A stretch of 64,000 nucleotides of DNA from Myxococcales bacterium (GCA_016707895.1 JADJGV010000001.1:917501-981500), one strand, 5' to 3'. Counted from the stretch's first letter, positions 1 through 7,593 are shown. The notes: generated from the letters alone by a model not told the origin. A program made the numbers and translations.

Positions 1-2
1 TG

Positions 3-530
3 CGGTCGCAGGAGTCCTACGTCCACATCGAGATGTGGAAGCAGCTCCAGGCCGCCGCCCAGGCGATCCCGACCACCGAGGTGACCACCGCGCTGACCAC
101 CGGCTCGGTCGAGGGCTTCGATCAGGCGCTGCTGTACATGGTGGCCGGCGCCTGGCACACCAAGGTCAAGCACGTGACCTTGTCGGCGCACATCTACCAG
201 CCGGCGGTCATCGCCTTCAACAAGGACTGGTTCGACAAGCTGCCGGCCGACCTGCAGAAGCTGCTCCTCGACGAGGGCCGGGCCATCACCCGCAAGGGCC
301 GCGCCGCGATCCGCAAGATGAACCCGAAGCTGGTCGACATCATCAAGAAGGGCGACGGCAAGACGCCGGTCGAGATCATCACGCTGTCCCCCGCCGAGCG
401 CGCGGCGTTCGTCAAGGCCACCGCCGGCGTGCGCGGGACGGTCAAGGGCAAGAGCGAGTCCACCAAGAAGATCGTCGAGATCATCGAGGCCGGCCTCGCC
501 GACTTCAAGGCCAAGGCCAAGGCCAAGTAG
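3..530 (+). CDS. dctP: TRAP transporter substrate-binding protein DctP, C-terminal part
   Basis: Periplasmic solute receptor of a tripartite ATP-independent (TRAP) transporter; its N-terminus lies outside the window. The visible ~175 residues carry the family pattern TALTTGSVEGFDQ, then a VTLSAHIYQPAVIAFNKDWF segment and the usual Lys/Ala-rich C-terminal helices, ending in a Lys-Ala repeat. It is followed, in the standard P-Q-M order, by the small and large permease genes, and this context is the strongest support. The ligand cannot be read from the sequence; C4-dicarboxylates are typical but only one possibility. The reading frame is open from base 3, so the ATG at 33 is internal. Confidence 0.85.
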   Translation, partial: RSQESYVHIEMWKQLQAAAQAIPTTEVTTALTTGSVEGFDQALLYMVAGAWHTKVKHVTLSAHIYQPAVIAFNKDWFDKLPADLQKLLLDEGRAITRKGRAAIRKMNPKLVDIIKKGDGKTPVEIITLSPAERAAFVKATAGVRGTVKGKSESTKKIVEIIEAGLADFKAKAKAK

Positions 531-616
531 CGCGGCCGCGCGCCGGCCCGCGCCTCGAACCCCGGCCGCGCGCCGGGGTTTGGCGTTTTCGGCCCCGACT
601 AACGTACGATGCGCGG

Positions 617-1339
617 ATGGCAGACGAGCCACCCGCGGCGTGGACGCCGACCTTCCCGACGCTCCGGCGCGTCGACTACCTGTGGCACCAGGCCGAGCGC
701 CTGCTGTGCGGCGGGATCTTCCTGACGATGGCGCTCCTGGTGTTCGCCGCCGTCATCACCGAGACCTTCGGCAACCGCCGCGAATGGAAGGACGTCGCGC
801 TGCTCGCCGGCCTGTGCCTGCTGGCGGTGCGCACCCGCGCGGTCAAGCCGGGTGAGACCCGGTGGTCATGGGGCGTCTCGGTGGGGATCGCCGCCGCGGC
901 CACCGTGCTCCTCGCCGGCGCGGTGTACCTCTACACCGAGCGCTTCGCGGGCGGCTTCATCTGGGCCCAGAAGCTGTCGCTGGTGATGATGATCTGGGTG
1001 GCGCTGCTGGGCGCGTCGATGGCGACGTACGAGCGCTCGCACCTTTCGCTCGAGTTCGGCGAGAAGATCTGGCCGGCCCGGGCCCTGCCCTACGTCAAGG
1101 CGCTGGCGCTGTTCGTCGCGGCGGCGTTCTGCGCGGCCGCGTTCTGGCTGGCGGTCGACCTGGTCCGGGCCCAGCGCCACGAGGGCCTGAAGGTCGACGC
1201 CAACCAGTGGCTGGCCACCTGGAAGGCGTTCGTGATCGTCCCCTACGCGTTCGCGGCGATGGCGGTGCGGCTCCTGGCCCAGGCGGTCACCACCGCCACC
1301 GGCAAGGCCGAGCCGATCGAGGAGCGGCTGCCGTCATGA
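617..1339 (+). CDS. dctQ: TRAP transporter small permease subunit DctQ
   Basis: Small membrane subunit of the TRAP transporter, 240 aa. About six hydrophobic segments are visible, for example LLCGGIFLTMALLVFAAVI near residue 25 and KLSLVMMIWVALLGASMATY in the middle. It is longer than the usual ~160-190 aa, four-helix DctQ. The family signature 'WVALLGASMATYERSHLSLE' is clear (motif WxxxxGxxxAxxxxxHLxxE). The ATG at 617 was chosen because it opens just before the first plausible hydrophilic N-terminus; the frame is open further upstream, but that stretch overlaps dctP. The stop overlaps the dctM start as ATGA, indicating translational coupling. Confidence 0.88.
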   Translation: MADEPPAAWTPTFPTLRRVDYLWHQAERLLCGGIFLTMALLVFAAVITETFGNRREWKDVALLAGLCLLAVRTRAVKPGETRWSWGVSVGIAAAATVLLAGAVYLYTERFAGGFIWAQKLSLVMMIWVALLGASMATYERSHLSLEFGEKIWPARALPYVKALALFVAAAFCAAAFWLAVDLVRAQRHEGLKVDANQWLATWKAFVIVPYAFAAMAVRLLAQAVTTATGKAEPIEERLPS

Positions 1340-2955
1340 CCGTCCTCATCGTCATCATCGTCCTGGCGCTGATCGGCGCGCCGCTGTTCGTGATCGTCGG
1401 CGCGGCGACCGCGGCGGCGTTCGCGAGCCTGACCGACCTGATCCACAGCTTCGACGACCTCGGCGGGTGGATGATCGATCCGTTCGAGTCGCTGATGGGG
1501 CGCGACCAGTTCCTGGCGATCCCGCTGTTCATCGCCTCGGGCGCGGTCATGACCGAGGGCGGCATGGCGCGCCGCCTGGTGGAGTTCGCCCGCGCCGCGC
1601 TGGGCTGGCTGCCCGGCGGCCTCGGCATCACCGCGGTGTTCGCGTGCATGGTGTTCGCGGCGATCACCGGCAGCTCGCCGGTGACGCTGATCGCGGTCGG
1701 CTCGATCATGTTCCCGGCGATGGTCCGCGCCGGCTACCCCGAGAACTTCTCGCTGGGCCTGGTCATGACCGCCGGCTCGCTGGGCTGCCTGGTGATGCCG
1801 TCCTTGATCCTGATGATCTACTCGCTGTCGGTGATGGGCGCCGGCGTGGCCGCGGTCGACAGCTCCGACATGTTCCTGGCCTCGGCGCTGCCGGCGGTCG
1901 CGATGATGTTCGCGCTGTCGGGCTACTCGGTGGTGGTCGGCATGCGGGTCGCCAACCGCGAGACGTTCTCGCTGCCGCGGCTGGGCGAGACCGCCAAGGA
2001 GGGCATCTGGGCGCTGCTCCTGCCGATCGTGATCGTCGCTGGCATCTACACCGGCAAGTTCCCGCCGTTCAAGGCGGGCGCCGTGGCGTTCGTCTACGCG
2101 CTGATCGTCACGACCATCATCCACCGCGAGCTGAACCTGCCCAAGGTGCTCGCCGCGCTGGCCAACGCCGGCCGGCTGATGGGCATGCTGATCCTGATCA
2201 TCGCGTTCACGTTCGGCATCAACAAGCTGATCCCCGAGATCGGCGTCGAGGAGTCGCTGACCAAGCTGCTCACCGACAACGACATCGGGCCGATCGGCTT
2301 CATGCTGATCGTCAACGTGCTGCTGATCGTGCTCGGCGCGCTGATGGACTCGGTGTCGGCGACGCTGGTGTTCGCGCCGATCCTGGCGCCGATCGCGGTC
2401 AAGACCTACGGCATCGACCCGATCCACTTCGGCGTGGTGTTCGTGGTCAACATGGAGATCGGCTACCTGGCCCCGCCGGTGGCGACCAACCTGTTCGTCG
2501 CCGCGGCGCTGTTCAAGAAGCCGTTCGGCCAGGTCTCCCGGGCCATCTTGCCCGGCCTGGCGCTGACCACCGCCGCGCTGGTGGTGTTCATGTTCGTGCC
2601 GACCTTCTCCAAGGGGCTGGTCAACATCAGCCGCGGCACCGCCTTCTACGAGTCGTTCCCGTGGGACGGCGAGCGGCAGAGCGACGCCAGCGCCGGCGGC
2701 AACCGGGTCGACCTGGGGGCGCTGTCCGACGAGGCCAAGGCCGAGGCCGACAAGGACGCGCCGAAGCTCAACGAGATGGGCGACGAGTACTACTTCGGCG
2801 GCGGCCAGGACCCGGGCGCGCTGCCGACCGAGGACGACGGCGACGCCGGCCCGGCGCCGGCCGCCGATGACGACGCCGGGCCCGCGCCGGCCGCCGACGG
2901 CGACGCCGGGGTGGAGGAGCCCGACGCCGACGAGTACGAGGGCGTGCAGCTGTAG
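1336..2955 (+). CDS. dctM: TRAP transporter large permease subunit DctM
   Basis: Large membrane subunit (539 aa) that carries out sodium-coupled solute transport with DctP and DctQ. The first ~430 residues are the conserved DctM core of about twelve hydrophobic helices, with family stretches such as FAAITGSSPVTLIAVGSIM and the Gly-rich loops around LGALMDSVSATLVFAPILAP. Unusually, the last ~110 residues form a hydrophilic, acidic, Ala/Pro-rich tail with repeats of DDDAGPAPAADGDAG. Family members normally end soon after the last helix, so the tail is extra. It starts at an ATG overlapping the dctQ stop. Confidence 0.92.
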   Translation: MTVLIVIIVLALIGAPLFVIVGAATAAAFASLTDLIHSFDDLGGWMIDPFESLMGRDQFLAIPLFIASGAVMTEGGMARRLVEFARAALGWLPGGLGITAVFACMVFAAITGSSPVTLIAVGSIMFPAMVRAGYPENFSLGLVMTAGSLGCLVMPSLILMIYSLSVMGAGVAAVDSSDMFLASALPAVAMMFALSGYSVVVGMRVANRETFSLPRLGETAKEGIWALLLPIVIVAGIYTGKFPPFKAGAVAFVYALIVTTIIHRELNLPKVLAALANAGRLMGMLILIIAFTFGINKLIPEIGVEESLTKLLTDNDIGPIGFMLIVNVLLIVLGALMDSVSATLVFAPILAPIAVKTYGIDPIHFGVVFVVNMEIGYLAPPVATNLFVAAALFKKPFGQVSRAILPGLALTTAALVVFMFVPTFSKGLVNISRGTAFYESFPWDGERQSDASAGGNRVDLGALSDEAKAEADKDAPKLNEMGDEYYFGGGQDPGALPTEDDGDAGPAPAADDDAGPAPAADGDAGVEEPDADEYEGVQL

Positions 2956-2970
2956 TAGGGTGCGGCGCAC

Positions 2971-3897
2971 ATGAGCGCTGGCTCCCAGTCCGTCGTCGTC
3001 AAGGCCCTGGTCGCGAACCTCGGCATCGCGATCGCCAAGTTCGTCGCCGCGTTCATCTCGCGCTCGGCGTCGATGCTGGCCGAGGCGGTGCACTCGCTGG
3101 CCGACTCCGGCAACCAGGTGTTCCTGCTGCTCGGCATGCGCAAGTCCGAGCGCCGCGAGGACGCGATCCACGAGTTCGGCTACGCCGCCGAGCGCTACTT
3201 CTGGGCGTTCATCGTCGCGGTGTCGCTGTTCACGATCGGCGCGACGTTCTCGCTGTACGAGGGCATCCACAAGGTGCTGCACCCGGACGGCGCGATGGGC
3301 AGCCGCACCGTCGCGTACATCGTGCTCGGCGTGTCGATCGCGCTCGAGCTGTACTCGCTGTCGGCGGCGCTGGCCGAGTTCAAGCACATCAAGGCCGGCC
3401 GCTCGCTCAAGCAGACCATCGACGAGGCCCGCGACGCGGTGGTGATCGTCGTGCTGTTCGAGGACATCGCGGCGCTGGTCGGCCTGGTCTCGGCGTTCGC
3501 CGGCCTCTTGCTCACCCAGCTCACCGGCAACGGCGTGTGGGACGGCGTCGGCTCGATCGTCGTCGGCGTCACGCTGTTCGGGGTGGCGGCGTTCCTGGCA
3601 CGCAAGACCAAGGCGCTGCTGATCGGCCAGTCGGTCACGCCGACCCAGCGCGCCACCATCGTCGACCTGGTCACCGCCACCGCCGGCGTCGAGCGCCTCG
3701 TCCACGTGCGCACCATGCACCTCGGCCCCGAGGAGGTGCTGCTCGGCATGAAGATCGCGGTGGCCCCGGGCACCACCGTCGAGCAGGTCGCGACCCTGGT
3801 CGACGCGATCGAGGTCAAGCTGCGCGCCGAGCTACCGATCCTGAAGCGCATCTACGTCGAGCTCGCCGCCCCCGACGACGCCCGCGCCGTCGCCTAG
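2971..3897 (+). CDS. Cation diffusion facilitator (CDF) family transporter
   Basis: Inner-membrane divalent-metal/proton antiporter, 308 aa. It begins with the CDF core (helix 1 ALVANLGIAIAKFVAAFISR, then SMLAEAVHSLADSGNQ), whose HSxxD motif on helix 2 holds metal-site residues. A second HS/D-type site is degenerate, near IDEARDAVVIVVLFEDIAAL. A cytoplasmic C-terminal ferredoxin-like domain follows (VEQVATLVDAIEVKLRAELP). The metal cannot be told; zinc, iron or manganese are possible. It starts 15 bp after dctM and may be co-transcribed, although no functional link is evident. Confidence 0.9.
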   Translation: MSAGSQSVVVKALVANLGIAIAKFVAAFISRSASMLAEAVHSLADSGNQVFLLLGMRKSERREDAIHEFGYAAERYFWAFIVAVSLFTIGATFSLYEGIHKVLHPDGAMGSRTVAYIVLGVSIALELYSLSAALAEFKHIKAGRSLKQTIDEARDAVVIVVLFEDIAALVGLVSAFAGLLLTQLTGNGVWDGVGSIVVGVTLFGVAAFLARKTKALLIGQSVTPTQRATIVDLVTATAGVERLVHVRTMHLGPEEVLLGMKIAVAPGTTVEQVATLVDAIEVKLRAELPILKRIYVELAAPDDARAVA

Positions 3898-3949
3898 CGA
3901 GAGACGCGAGCGAGACGCGAGCGAGAGACGCGCGGGCGACTCTCGAGCG

Positions 3950-4008
3950 TCAGGCGAGGGAGGCGCCTCGGCGCGGCGGTGCCACCGAGGCGCCGCGAGG
4001 TCGCCTGA
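3950..4008. terminator. Nested palindrome between convergent genes, terminator-like
   Basis: An inner perfect stem GGCGCCTCGG (3962-3971) / CCGAGGCGCC (3985-3994) lies inside an outer perfect stem TCAGGCGA (3950-3957) / TCGCCTGA (4001-4008). It occupies the whole gap between the CDF gene and the convergent methyltransferase gene. There is no T-tract, so it is either a high-GC, rho-assisted bidirectional terminator or another structured repeat. Just before it, 3899-3932 holds three near-identical direct copies of GAGACGCGAGC. Confidence 0.55.
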
Positions 4009-4011
4009 GGG

Positions 4012-4920
4012 CTACCGATACGCGACCGGTGGCGGCGGGGTGCCGGCGGCGGTGAGCGCGACGGCCTGGGCGTCGAGGCGGGCGCGGATGATGGCGATCG
4101 CGTCGGCGGCGGCGTCCGCGACGACGAAGCGCCGGCCCAGGCGCTGGGCTGCGGCCGCGGTGGTGCCGCTGCCGGCGAACCAGTCGGCGACGCGATCGCC
4201 GGGCGCCGTGGTGGCGTTGATCAGGCGCTCGAGCAGGCGCTGGGGCTTCTGCGACGGCCAGCCCGTGCGCTCGCGGTCCGAGCGGTTGAGCGTCTCGATG
4301 TCGGTCCACCAGTCCTCGGGCACCTTGCCGTCCGCCACCGGGTAGCGGTAGACGCGGCCGGTCTTCTTGTCGACCTTCACCTGGACCGGTCGGCCGTCGT
4401 CGTCGCGCTCGACCTTCATGTGCGAGCCGCCCCGCCGCGGGACGCGCACCTGGTCCGGATAGAAGGCGTAGCCGGGGCCGCGCGCGTACCACAGCAGCGT
4501 GTCGTGCTTCTTGCCGAAACCGCGCCGGCTCTTGCCGCCCACCGAGTAGCACCAGACGATCTCGTTGACGAAGTGGGCGCGGCCGAACAGCCGATCGAGC
4601 GCCACCTTGACGTGGTGCACCGCGCGCCAGTCGAGGTGGACGATCAGCGAGCCCGTCGGGGCCAGCGCGTCGCGGCTCGCGATCAGCCAGGGCGTCAGCC
4701 AGGCGACGTGGGCCTCGGGGTCGTCGCCGTCGTCGGCGTAGCGGCCCGCCTGGCCGCGCTGGATGCGTCCCGTGCCGAACGGCGGATCGATGTACACCAG
4801 CCCCAGGTCGGCGCCGGCGTGGGCGGTGGCGAACGCCAGGCTGTCGCCGTGGGCGACCACGTCGGGCGGCACCGCGGGGGGCGCGGCGAACGGCAGCGCC
4901 AGCGATCGGGCCTTGGCCAT
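4012..4920 (-). CDS. Orphan site-specific DNA methyltransferase (beta class)
   Basis: S-adenosylmethionine-dependent adenine-N6 or cytosine-N4 DNA methyltransferase, 302 aa. The catalytic motif YIDPPFGTG lies near residue 50, and the SAM-binding motif WFAGSGTT near residue 255. This order (catalytic before SAM motif) is the beta class. The segment between them (GGKSRRGFGKKHDTLLWYA onward) would hold the target-recognition region and is closed by the family's TGWPSQKPQRLLERLI stretch. No restriction endonuclease gene flanks it, so it appears solitary and may be regulatory or phage-derived; the recognition site is unknown. The ATG at 4920 is preferred, but an in-frame GTG/ATG cluster up to 4938 would add six residues. 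Confidence 0.88.
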   Translation of the reverse strand: MAKARSLALPFAAPPAVPPDVVAHGDSLAFATAHAGADLGLVYIDPPFGTGRIQRGQAGRYADDGDDPEAHVAWLTPWLIASRDALAPTGSLIVHLDWRAVHHVKVALDRLFGRAHFVNEIVWCYSVGGKSRRGFGKKHDTLLWYARGPGYAFYPDQVRVPRRGGSHMKVERDDDGRPVQVKVDKKTGRVYRYPVADGKVPEDWWTDIETLNRSDRERTGWPSQKPQRLLERLINATTAPGDRVADWFAGSGTTAAAAQRLGRRFVVADAAADAIAIIRARLDAQAVALTAAGTPPPPVAYR

Positions 4921-4944
4921 GGACCGCGGTGCTACCATGCGCGC

Positions 4945-5253
4945 ATGGAGTTCGGGCGGTGGTACCCGCTCACCGCAGCCGACGCCCACGCGCCCCCTGG
5001 GCCGGGCGTGCTGCAGGTGCGGGTGCGGACCGGCCTGGTCGAGTACCCGCGCGGCAAGAGCGCGATGGTGCACTACCAGGCCGCGGACGACTGCCGCGCC
5101 GCCGCCCAGGCGCTGGCCGCCGCCCACCCCGACGCCGACTGGCTGTGCCGCCACCTGATCGATCTGGCCGACCCGACCGCCGCGCCGGACATCGCCGCGC
5201 GGCTGATCCGCGACTTCGCCGCGCGCTTCGGGCGCGCGCCGGGGGCTCCGTGA
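4945..5253 (+). CDS. Conserved small protein of unknown function
   Basis: A 102-aa protein not assigned to a family with confidence. The N-terminal half has a PGVLQVRV...GLVEYPRGKSAMVHY pattern, weakly reminiscent of the GIY-YIG fold (Gly-Val-x, then a Tyr-x-x-Gly turn), but the canonical catalytic Arg/Glu are not evident. The C-terminal half is helical and Ala-rich. It is transcribed divergently from the methyltransferase with only 24 bp between starts, so the two share a promoter region. It overlaps the next gene by GTGA. Coding is supported by good codon bias and the tight coupling on both sides. Confidence 0.7.
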   Translation: MEFGRWYPLTAADAHAPPGPGVLQVRVRTGLVEYPRGKSAMVHYQAADDCRAAAQALAAAHPDADWLCRHLIDLADPTAAPDIAARLIRDFAARFGRAPGAP

Positions 5254-5810
5254 AGCTGGTCGACGCCGACGCCGAGGATCCCGCGGTCGCGCCGCCGCCA
5301 CCGACGACGCCGCCGCGCCTCGACAAGCGCCGGGTCTCGGTGTCGTTCCTGTTCACCGTGACCGTGCTGATCGGCTGCGTGGTCGCCGTGTTCACGCTGT
5401 TCCCGTCGCGCCACAACCAGGTCGCGGCCAGCGCGCTGGCCGCCCATCGGGCCAGCGCGCCGTGGGATCTCGAGCGCCCCGACGCCACGACGCTGGTGGC
5501 GTGGGCCAAGGGCGCGGTCGGCCGCGACCCGCCGGTGCCCGCGGGCGCCGGCCTGGTGCCGCTCGGCGCGCGCCGCATCGCGATCCTGCGCCGCCCGGCC
5601 GCGGTGATCCGCTACCAGATCGGCGCCGATCAGGTGACCGTCGTGCTGCAGCGCGCCCGCGATCTGCAGAGCCGCACGCTGCACGACGATCAGGGCGGCG
5701 ATCGGGTCGAGGCGTGGCGCAGCGGCGCGTGGACCGTGATCGCGATCGGCCCGACGGCCACGGTCGCGACCTGGCTGCCGCTGGTCCACGGCCGCGCGAC
5801 GCCGCCGTGA
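5250..5810 (+). CDS. Single-pass membrane protein with anti-sigma-like soluble domain
   Basis: A 186-aa protein with a Pro-rich cytoplasmic head, one transmembrane helix (VSFLFTVTVLIGCVVAVFTLF, about residues 31-51) and an extracytoplasmic domain. That domain has the pattern LGARRIAILRRPAAVIRYQI...VTVVLQ, which resembles the C-terminal domain of zinc-finger anti-sigma factors in this group. The HxxxCxxC zinc finger itself is absent, and no sigma factor is adjacent. The GTG start at 5250 overlaps the preceding stop (GTGA). Function is unknown; a role in envelope sensing is only a guess. Confidence 0.7.
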   Translation: MKLVDADAEDPAVAPPPPTTPPRLDKRRVSVSFLFTVTVLIGCVVAVFTLFPSRHNQVAASALAAHRASAPWDLERPDATTLVAWAKGAVGRDPPVPAGAGLVPLGARRIAILRRPAAVIRYQIGADQVTVVLQRARDLQSRTLHDDQGGDRVEAWRSGAWTVIAIGPTATVATWLPLVHGRATPP

Positions 5811-6533
5811 TCACGGCGACCACGGGATCGACACGATCAAGTACGGCAGCGGCACCGGCGGATAGTTGGAGTACAGCGCCGCGGCGAGCCCGATCGAGCC
5901 GCTGACCCGCCCGCCGTGGAACTGCACGCCGGCCGCGAAGGCGTGGGCCAGCGCCGGCGCGGCTGGACACTCGACCTGGCCGCGGGCGCGAGCGCCGCCC
6001 GAGCACGCCGGCGGCACGCCCGGGATGCGCCCGGCCGCGGCGACGGCTCGCACGGCGCCGAAGTCGAGCGACGCCGTCACCAGATCGACGTCGATCGCCT
6101 CGGCGCCACCCAGGAATCGGCGGCGCGTCCACGCGACGTGCCCCCGCGCGCCGTACAGCCCGACGCCCAGCTCACCGCCCCAGCGCCGCCCGCTCGCGGC
6201 ATCGAGCGACGCCACCATCGCCTGCGCACCGACGGTGACCCGCAGCGCGCCGGCCCGCACGAGCTGCCCGCGCAGCGCCGCGTCGGCCTCGTAGAGCTGC
6301 ACCGGCGGGATCAGCGCGCCCGCGCCGACCCGCAGCTCCAGCCCCGGCGCCACGCCGACCGCGGCGCCGACGTGCGCGACCACCGTGTACTCGAACCGCA
6401 CCTTCCCCGCCTCGACCACCTCGCCGGTCGGCGCCCAGGGCGCGACGTGGGTGCCGAGCGGCTCAGCGCGGGCGTTGGTCACGACCGCGAGCACGGCGAT
6501 CAGCACGGCGATGACGCGCACCCCGACCGCCAC
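5811..6533 (-). CDS. Predicted outer-membrane beta-barrel-like protein
   Basis: A 240-aa secreted protein. A GTG start gives a clear signal peptide (VRVIAVLIAVLAVVTNARA, cleavage after ARA). The remainder alternates small polar and hydrophobic residues in Gly-rich strands (GVAPGLELRVGAGALIPP, LRVTVGAQAMVASLD) and ends in ...PYLIVSIPWSP, as expected of a small barrel or barrel-like envelope protein. No family is recognised. Its stop abuts the stop of the convergent upstream-strand gene with no gap. The pair of Cys residues around PPACSGG...VECPA could form a disulfide. Confidence 0.65.
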   Translation of the reverse strand: MAVGVRVIAVLIAVLAVVTNARAEPLGTHVAPWAPTGEVVEAGKVRFEYTVVAHVGAAVGVAPGLELRVGAGALIPPVQLYEADAALRGQLVRAGALRVTVGAQAMVASLDAASGRRWGGELGVGLYGARGHVAWTRRRFLGGAEAIDVDLVTASLDFGAVRAVAAAGRIPGVPPACSGGARARGQVECPAAPALAHAFAAGVQFHGGRVSGSIGLAAALYSNYPPVPLPYLIVSIPWSP

Positions 6534-6616
6534 TGCAACCCGCGCGCCGCACTCAACTCACCGACTTCCACCGCCATCACGGCCGCCGCCACCCGACATC
6601 ACGACATCCACGTCCG

Positions 6617-6736
6617 GATCCCGTCCCCGTCTCCGTCTCCGATCCCGTCACCGATCCCGTCACCGATCCCGATCCCGTCCCCGTCCCCGTCCCCGTCCCC
6701 GTCACCGTCCCCGTCACCGTCTCCGTCCCCGTCACC
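6617..6736. repeat. Hexamer tandem array 1 (20 units)
   Basis: Twenty exact 6-bp units in register: GATCCC, GTCCCC, GTCTCC and GTCACC, differing only at the second, third and fourth bases. The complementary strand reads as runs of GGGGAC and related units, which can form G-quadruplexes. The array ends 40 bp from the stop of the adjacent minus-strand four-helix-bundle gene. The same hexamer family, on the same strand, recurs at 7961-8074. The open frames through it encode only Pro-Ser-Pro or Thr-Gly-Thr-Gly repeats and are not credible genes. Confidence 0.9.
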
Positions 6737-6776
6737 ATCGGCCGAAAGCGGGGCGCGCGGCCCCGCGTCGCCGCGC

Positions 6777-7097
6777 TCACCGGGCGAGGGCGTACGTCAC
6801 GCGCGCGACGCGATCCGCGAGTGCGCGCGCCGCGGTGACCGCCGCGTCATCCAGCCAGCCCCAGGCGACCGCGGCCTCGAGGGCGATCCGCACCTCCTGC
6901 GCCTCGGCGGCGGCGATGCGGTACGCGCGCTTCTTGTCGCGGCCGGTGCGGCGCACGCCCTCGCCGAGGTTGAGCGCCACGCTGGTGGCAGCGCGCCGCA
7001 GCTGATCCGCGAGGTCGGCCCCCTGCCGCGCGACTTGCTCGCACAGCGGGCGCAGCGCGCGGATGAGATCGAGAGCCAGGAACTGAGCATCGAGCAT
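6777..7097 (-). CDS. Four helix bundle protein (S23/IVS family), copy A
   Basis: A 106-aa all-helical protein of the family first described from open frames in 23S rRNA intervening sequences and related to the Avd accessory protein of diversity-generating retroelements. The family core QLRRAATSVALNLGEGVRR, followed by a basic turn (TGRDKKRAYRIAAAEAQE), is present and intact; such proteins usually form pentameric rings and bind nucleic acid. The ATG at 7097 was chosen over an in-frame upstream extension because GGAG lies 7 nt before it (7108-7105). That Shine-Dalgarno lies in the 3' arm of a 162-bp palindrome that runs right up to the start codon. A divergent paralog is at 7598. Confidence 0.88.
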   Translation of the reverse strand: MLDAQFLALDLIRALRPLCEQVARQGADLADQLRRAATSVALNLGEGVRRTGRDKKRAYRIAAAEAQEVRIALEAAVAWGWLDDAAVTAARALADRVARVTYALAR

Positions 7098-7259
7098 GGT
7101 GGGTCTCCGTGGTTGGGGTTCGCCCGGCCGCGGCCACACGCGCAGGGCCCGTGCGTCGGCCGCCGCGTCGCGACGTTCGGCCGCGCGCGCGCCTGCTGCG
7201 GCCGACGGCGCGGGACGTGCGCGGGGGCCGCGAAGGGCGCCCCAACCACGGAGGCCACC
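7098..7259 (-). promoter_or_regulatory. Long imperfect palindrome forming the 5' leader of copy A
   Basis: Read in the gene's direction, the outer arms pair CTCCGTGGTTGGGG (5' arm, near 7250-7237) with CCCCAACCACGGAG (7118-7105). Only small mismatches separate these from further pairing inward, through the Gly/Cys-codon-like GC blocks, to a centre near 7178. The 3' arm ends at base 7098, directly before the ATG, and contains the gene's GGAG Shine-Dalgarno. If transcribed, the hairpin would sequester the ribosome-binding site. The pairing is seen directly; regulation is inferred. Confidence 0.75.
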
Positions 7260-7445
7260 TGCGCGGTCTCGTGCTCCTCGTCCTCACTCCGCTGCTCCGC
7301 ACGTGCGGGCAGCTCGTCGGCGCGCACCGCGCGGCTGCACGCGCGCAGCAGCCACGCGCGCACCTCTGCGAGCCTGCGCGCGCACCGCCGTCGACACGCG
7401 CGACACCGACGCCGCCTCACGTGCGCAGGTCGCATCTCGCACGCC
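7260..7445. other. Spacer between two divergent hairpin leaders
   Basis: A 186-bp interval between the two palindromes with no credible gene. It must hold both divergent promoters if the leaders are transcribed, but no clear -35/-10 pair was recognised. It is rich in alternating GC/CG dinucleotides (GCGCGC tracts near 7350-7395). Confidence 0.5.
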
Positions 7446-7593
7446 GGCTCCTTGGGCGTGGCTCACCCTGCGCGCCCGTCGCGCAGCGGGCAGCGCCCAC
7501 GACCAGGCGGGGACTCCAGTGCCCTCGGCTGGTCGTGGGCACGGCCCGTGCGCTCCAGGGCGCGTGGCGGGTGAGAGCCACACCCAAGGAGCC
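7446..7593 (+). promoter_or_regulatory. Long imperfect palindrome forming the 5' leader of copy B
   Basis: The outer arms GGCTCCTTGGG (7446-7456) and CCCAAGGAGCC (7583-7593) are perfectly complementary. Inward pairing continues through GTGGCT/AGCCAC, then a perfect GCCCACGACCAG / CTGGTCGTGGGC stem around 7495-7540, closing on a short loop near 7519. The 3' arm carries AAGGAG (7586-7591), the Shine-Dalgarno of the gene starting at 7598, paired with CTCCTT of the 5' arm. The layout matches the leader of the divergent paralog. Confidence 0.78.

Noticed and set aside
617..640. Fusion of dctP and dctQ suggested by a long frame starting at base 35
   Set aside because: The upstream part of that frame is a shadow of dctP; the true dctQ start is the ATG at 617.
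1243..3720. Minus-strand 825-codon open frame opposite dctM and the CDF gene
   Set aside because: His/Arg/Asp-rich shadow with no recognisable domain; the plus strand encodes clear transporters.
5250..5810. Anti-sigma factor for a nearby ECF sigma
   Set aside because: Lacks the zinc-finger motif and has no adjacent sigma gene; kept as an unassigned membrane protein.
6617..6736. Pro-Ser-Pro or Thr-Gly-Thr repeat proteins across the hexamer arrays
   Set aside because: All frames are open through a 6-bp repeat lacking stops; no start or ribosome-binding site, and the array continues past any sensible boundary.
6797..7435. Minus-strand frame covering the spacer and copy A of the four-helix-bundle genes
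   Set aside because: Arg/Cys-rich, crosses both the palindrome and the real gene in another frame; no family resemblance.
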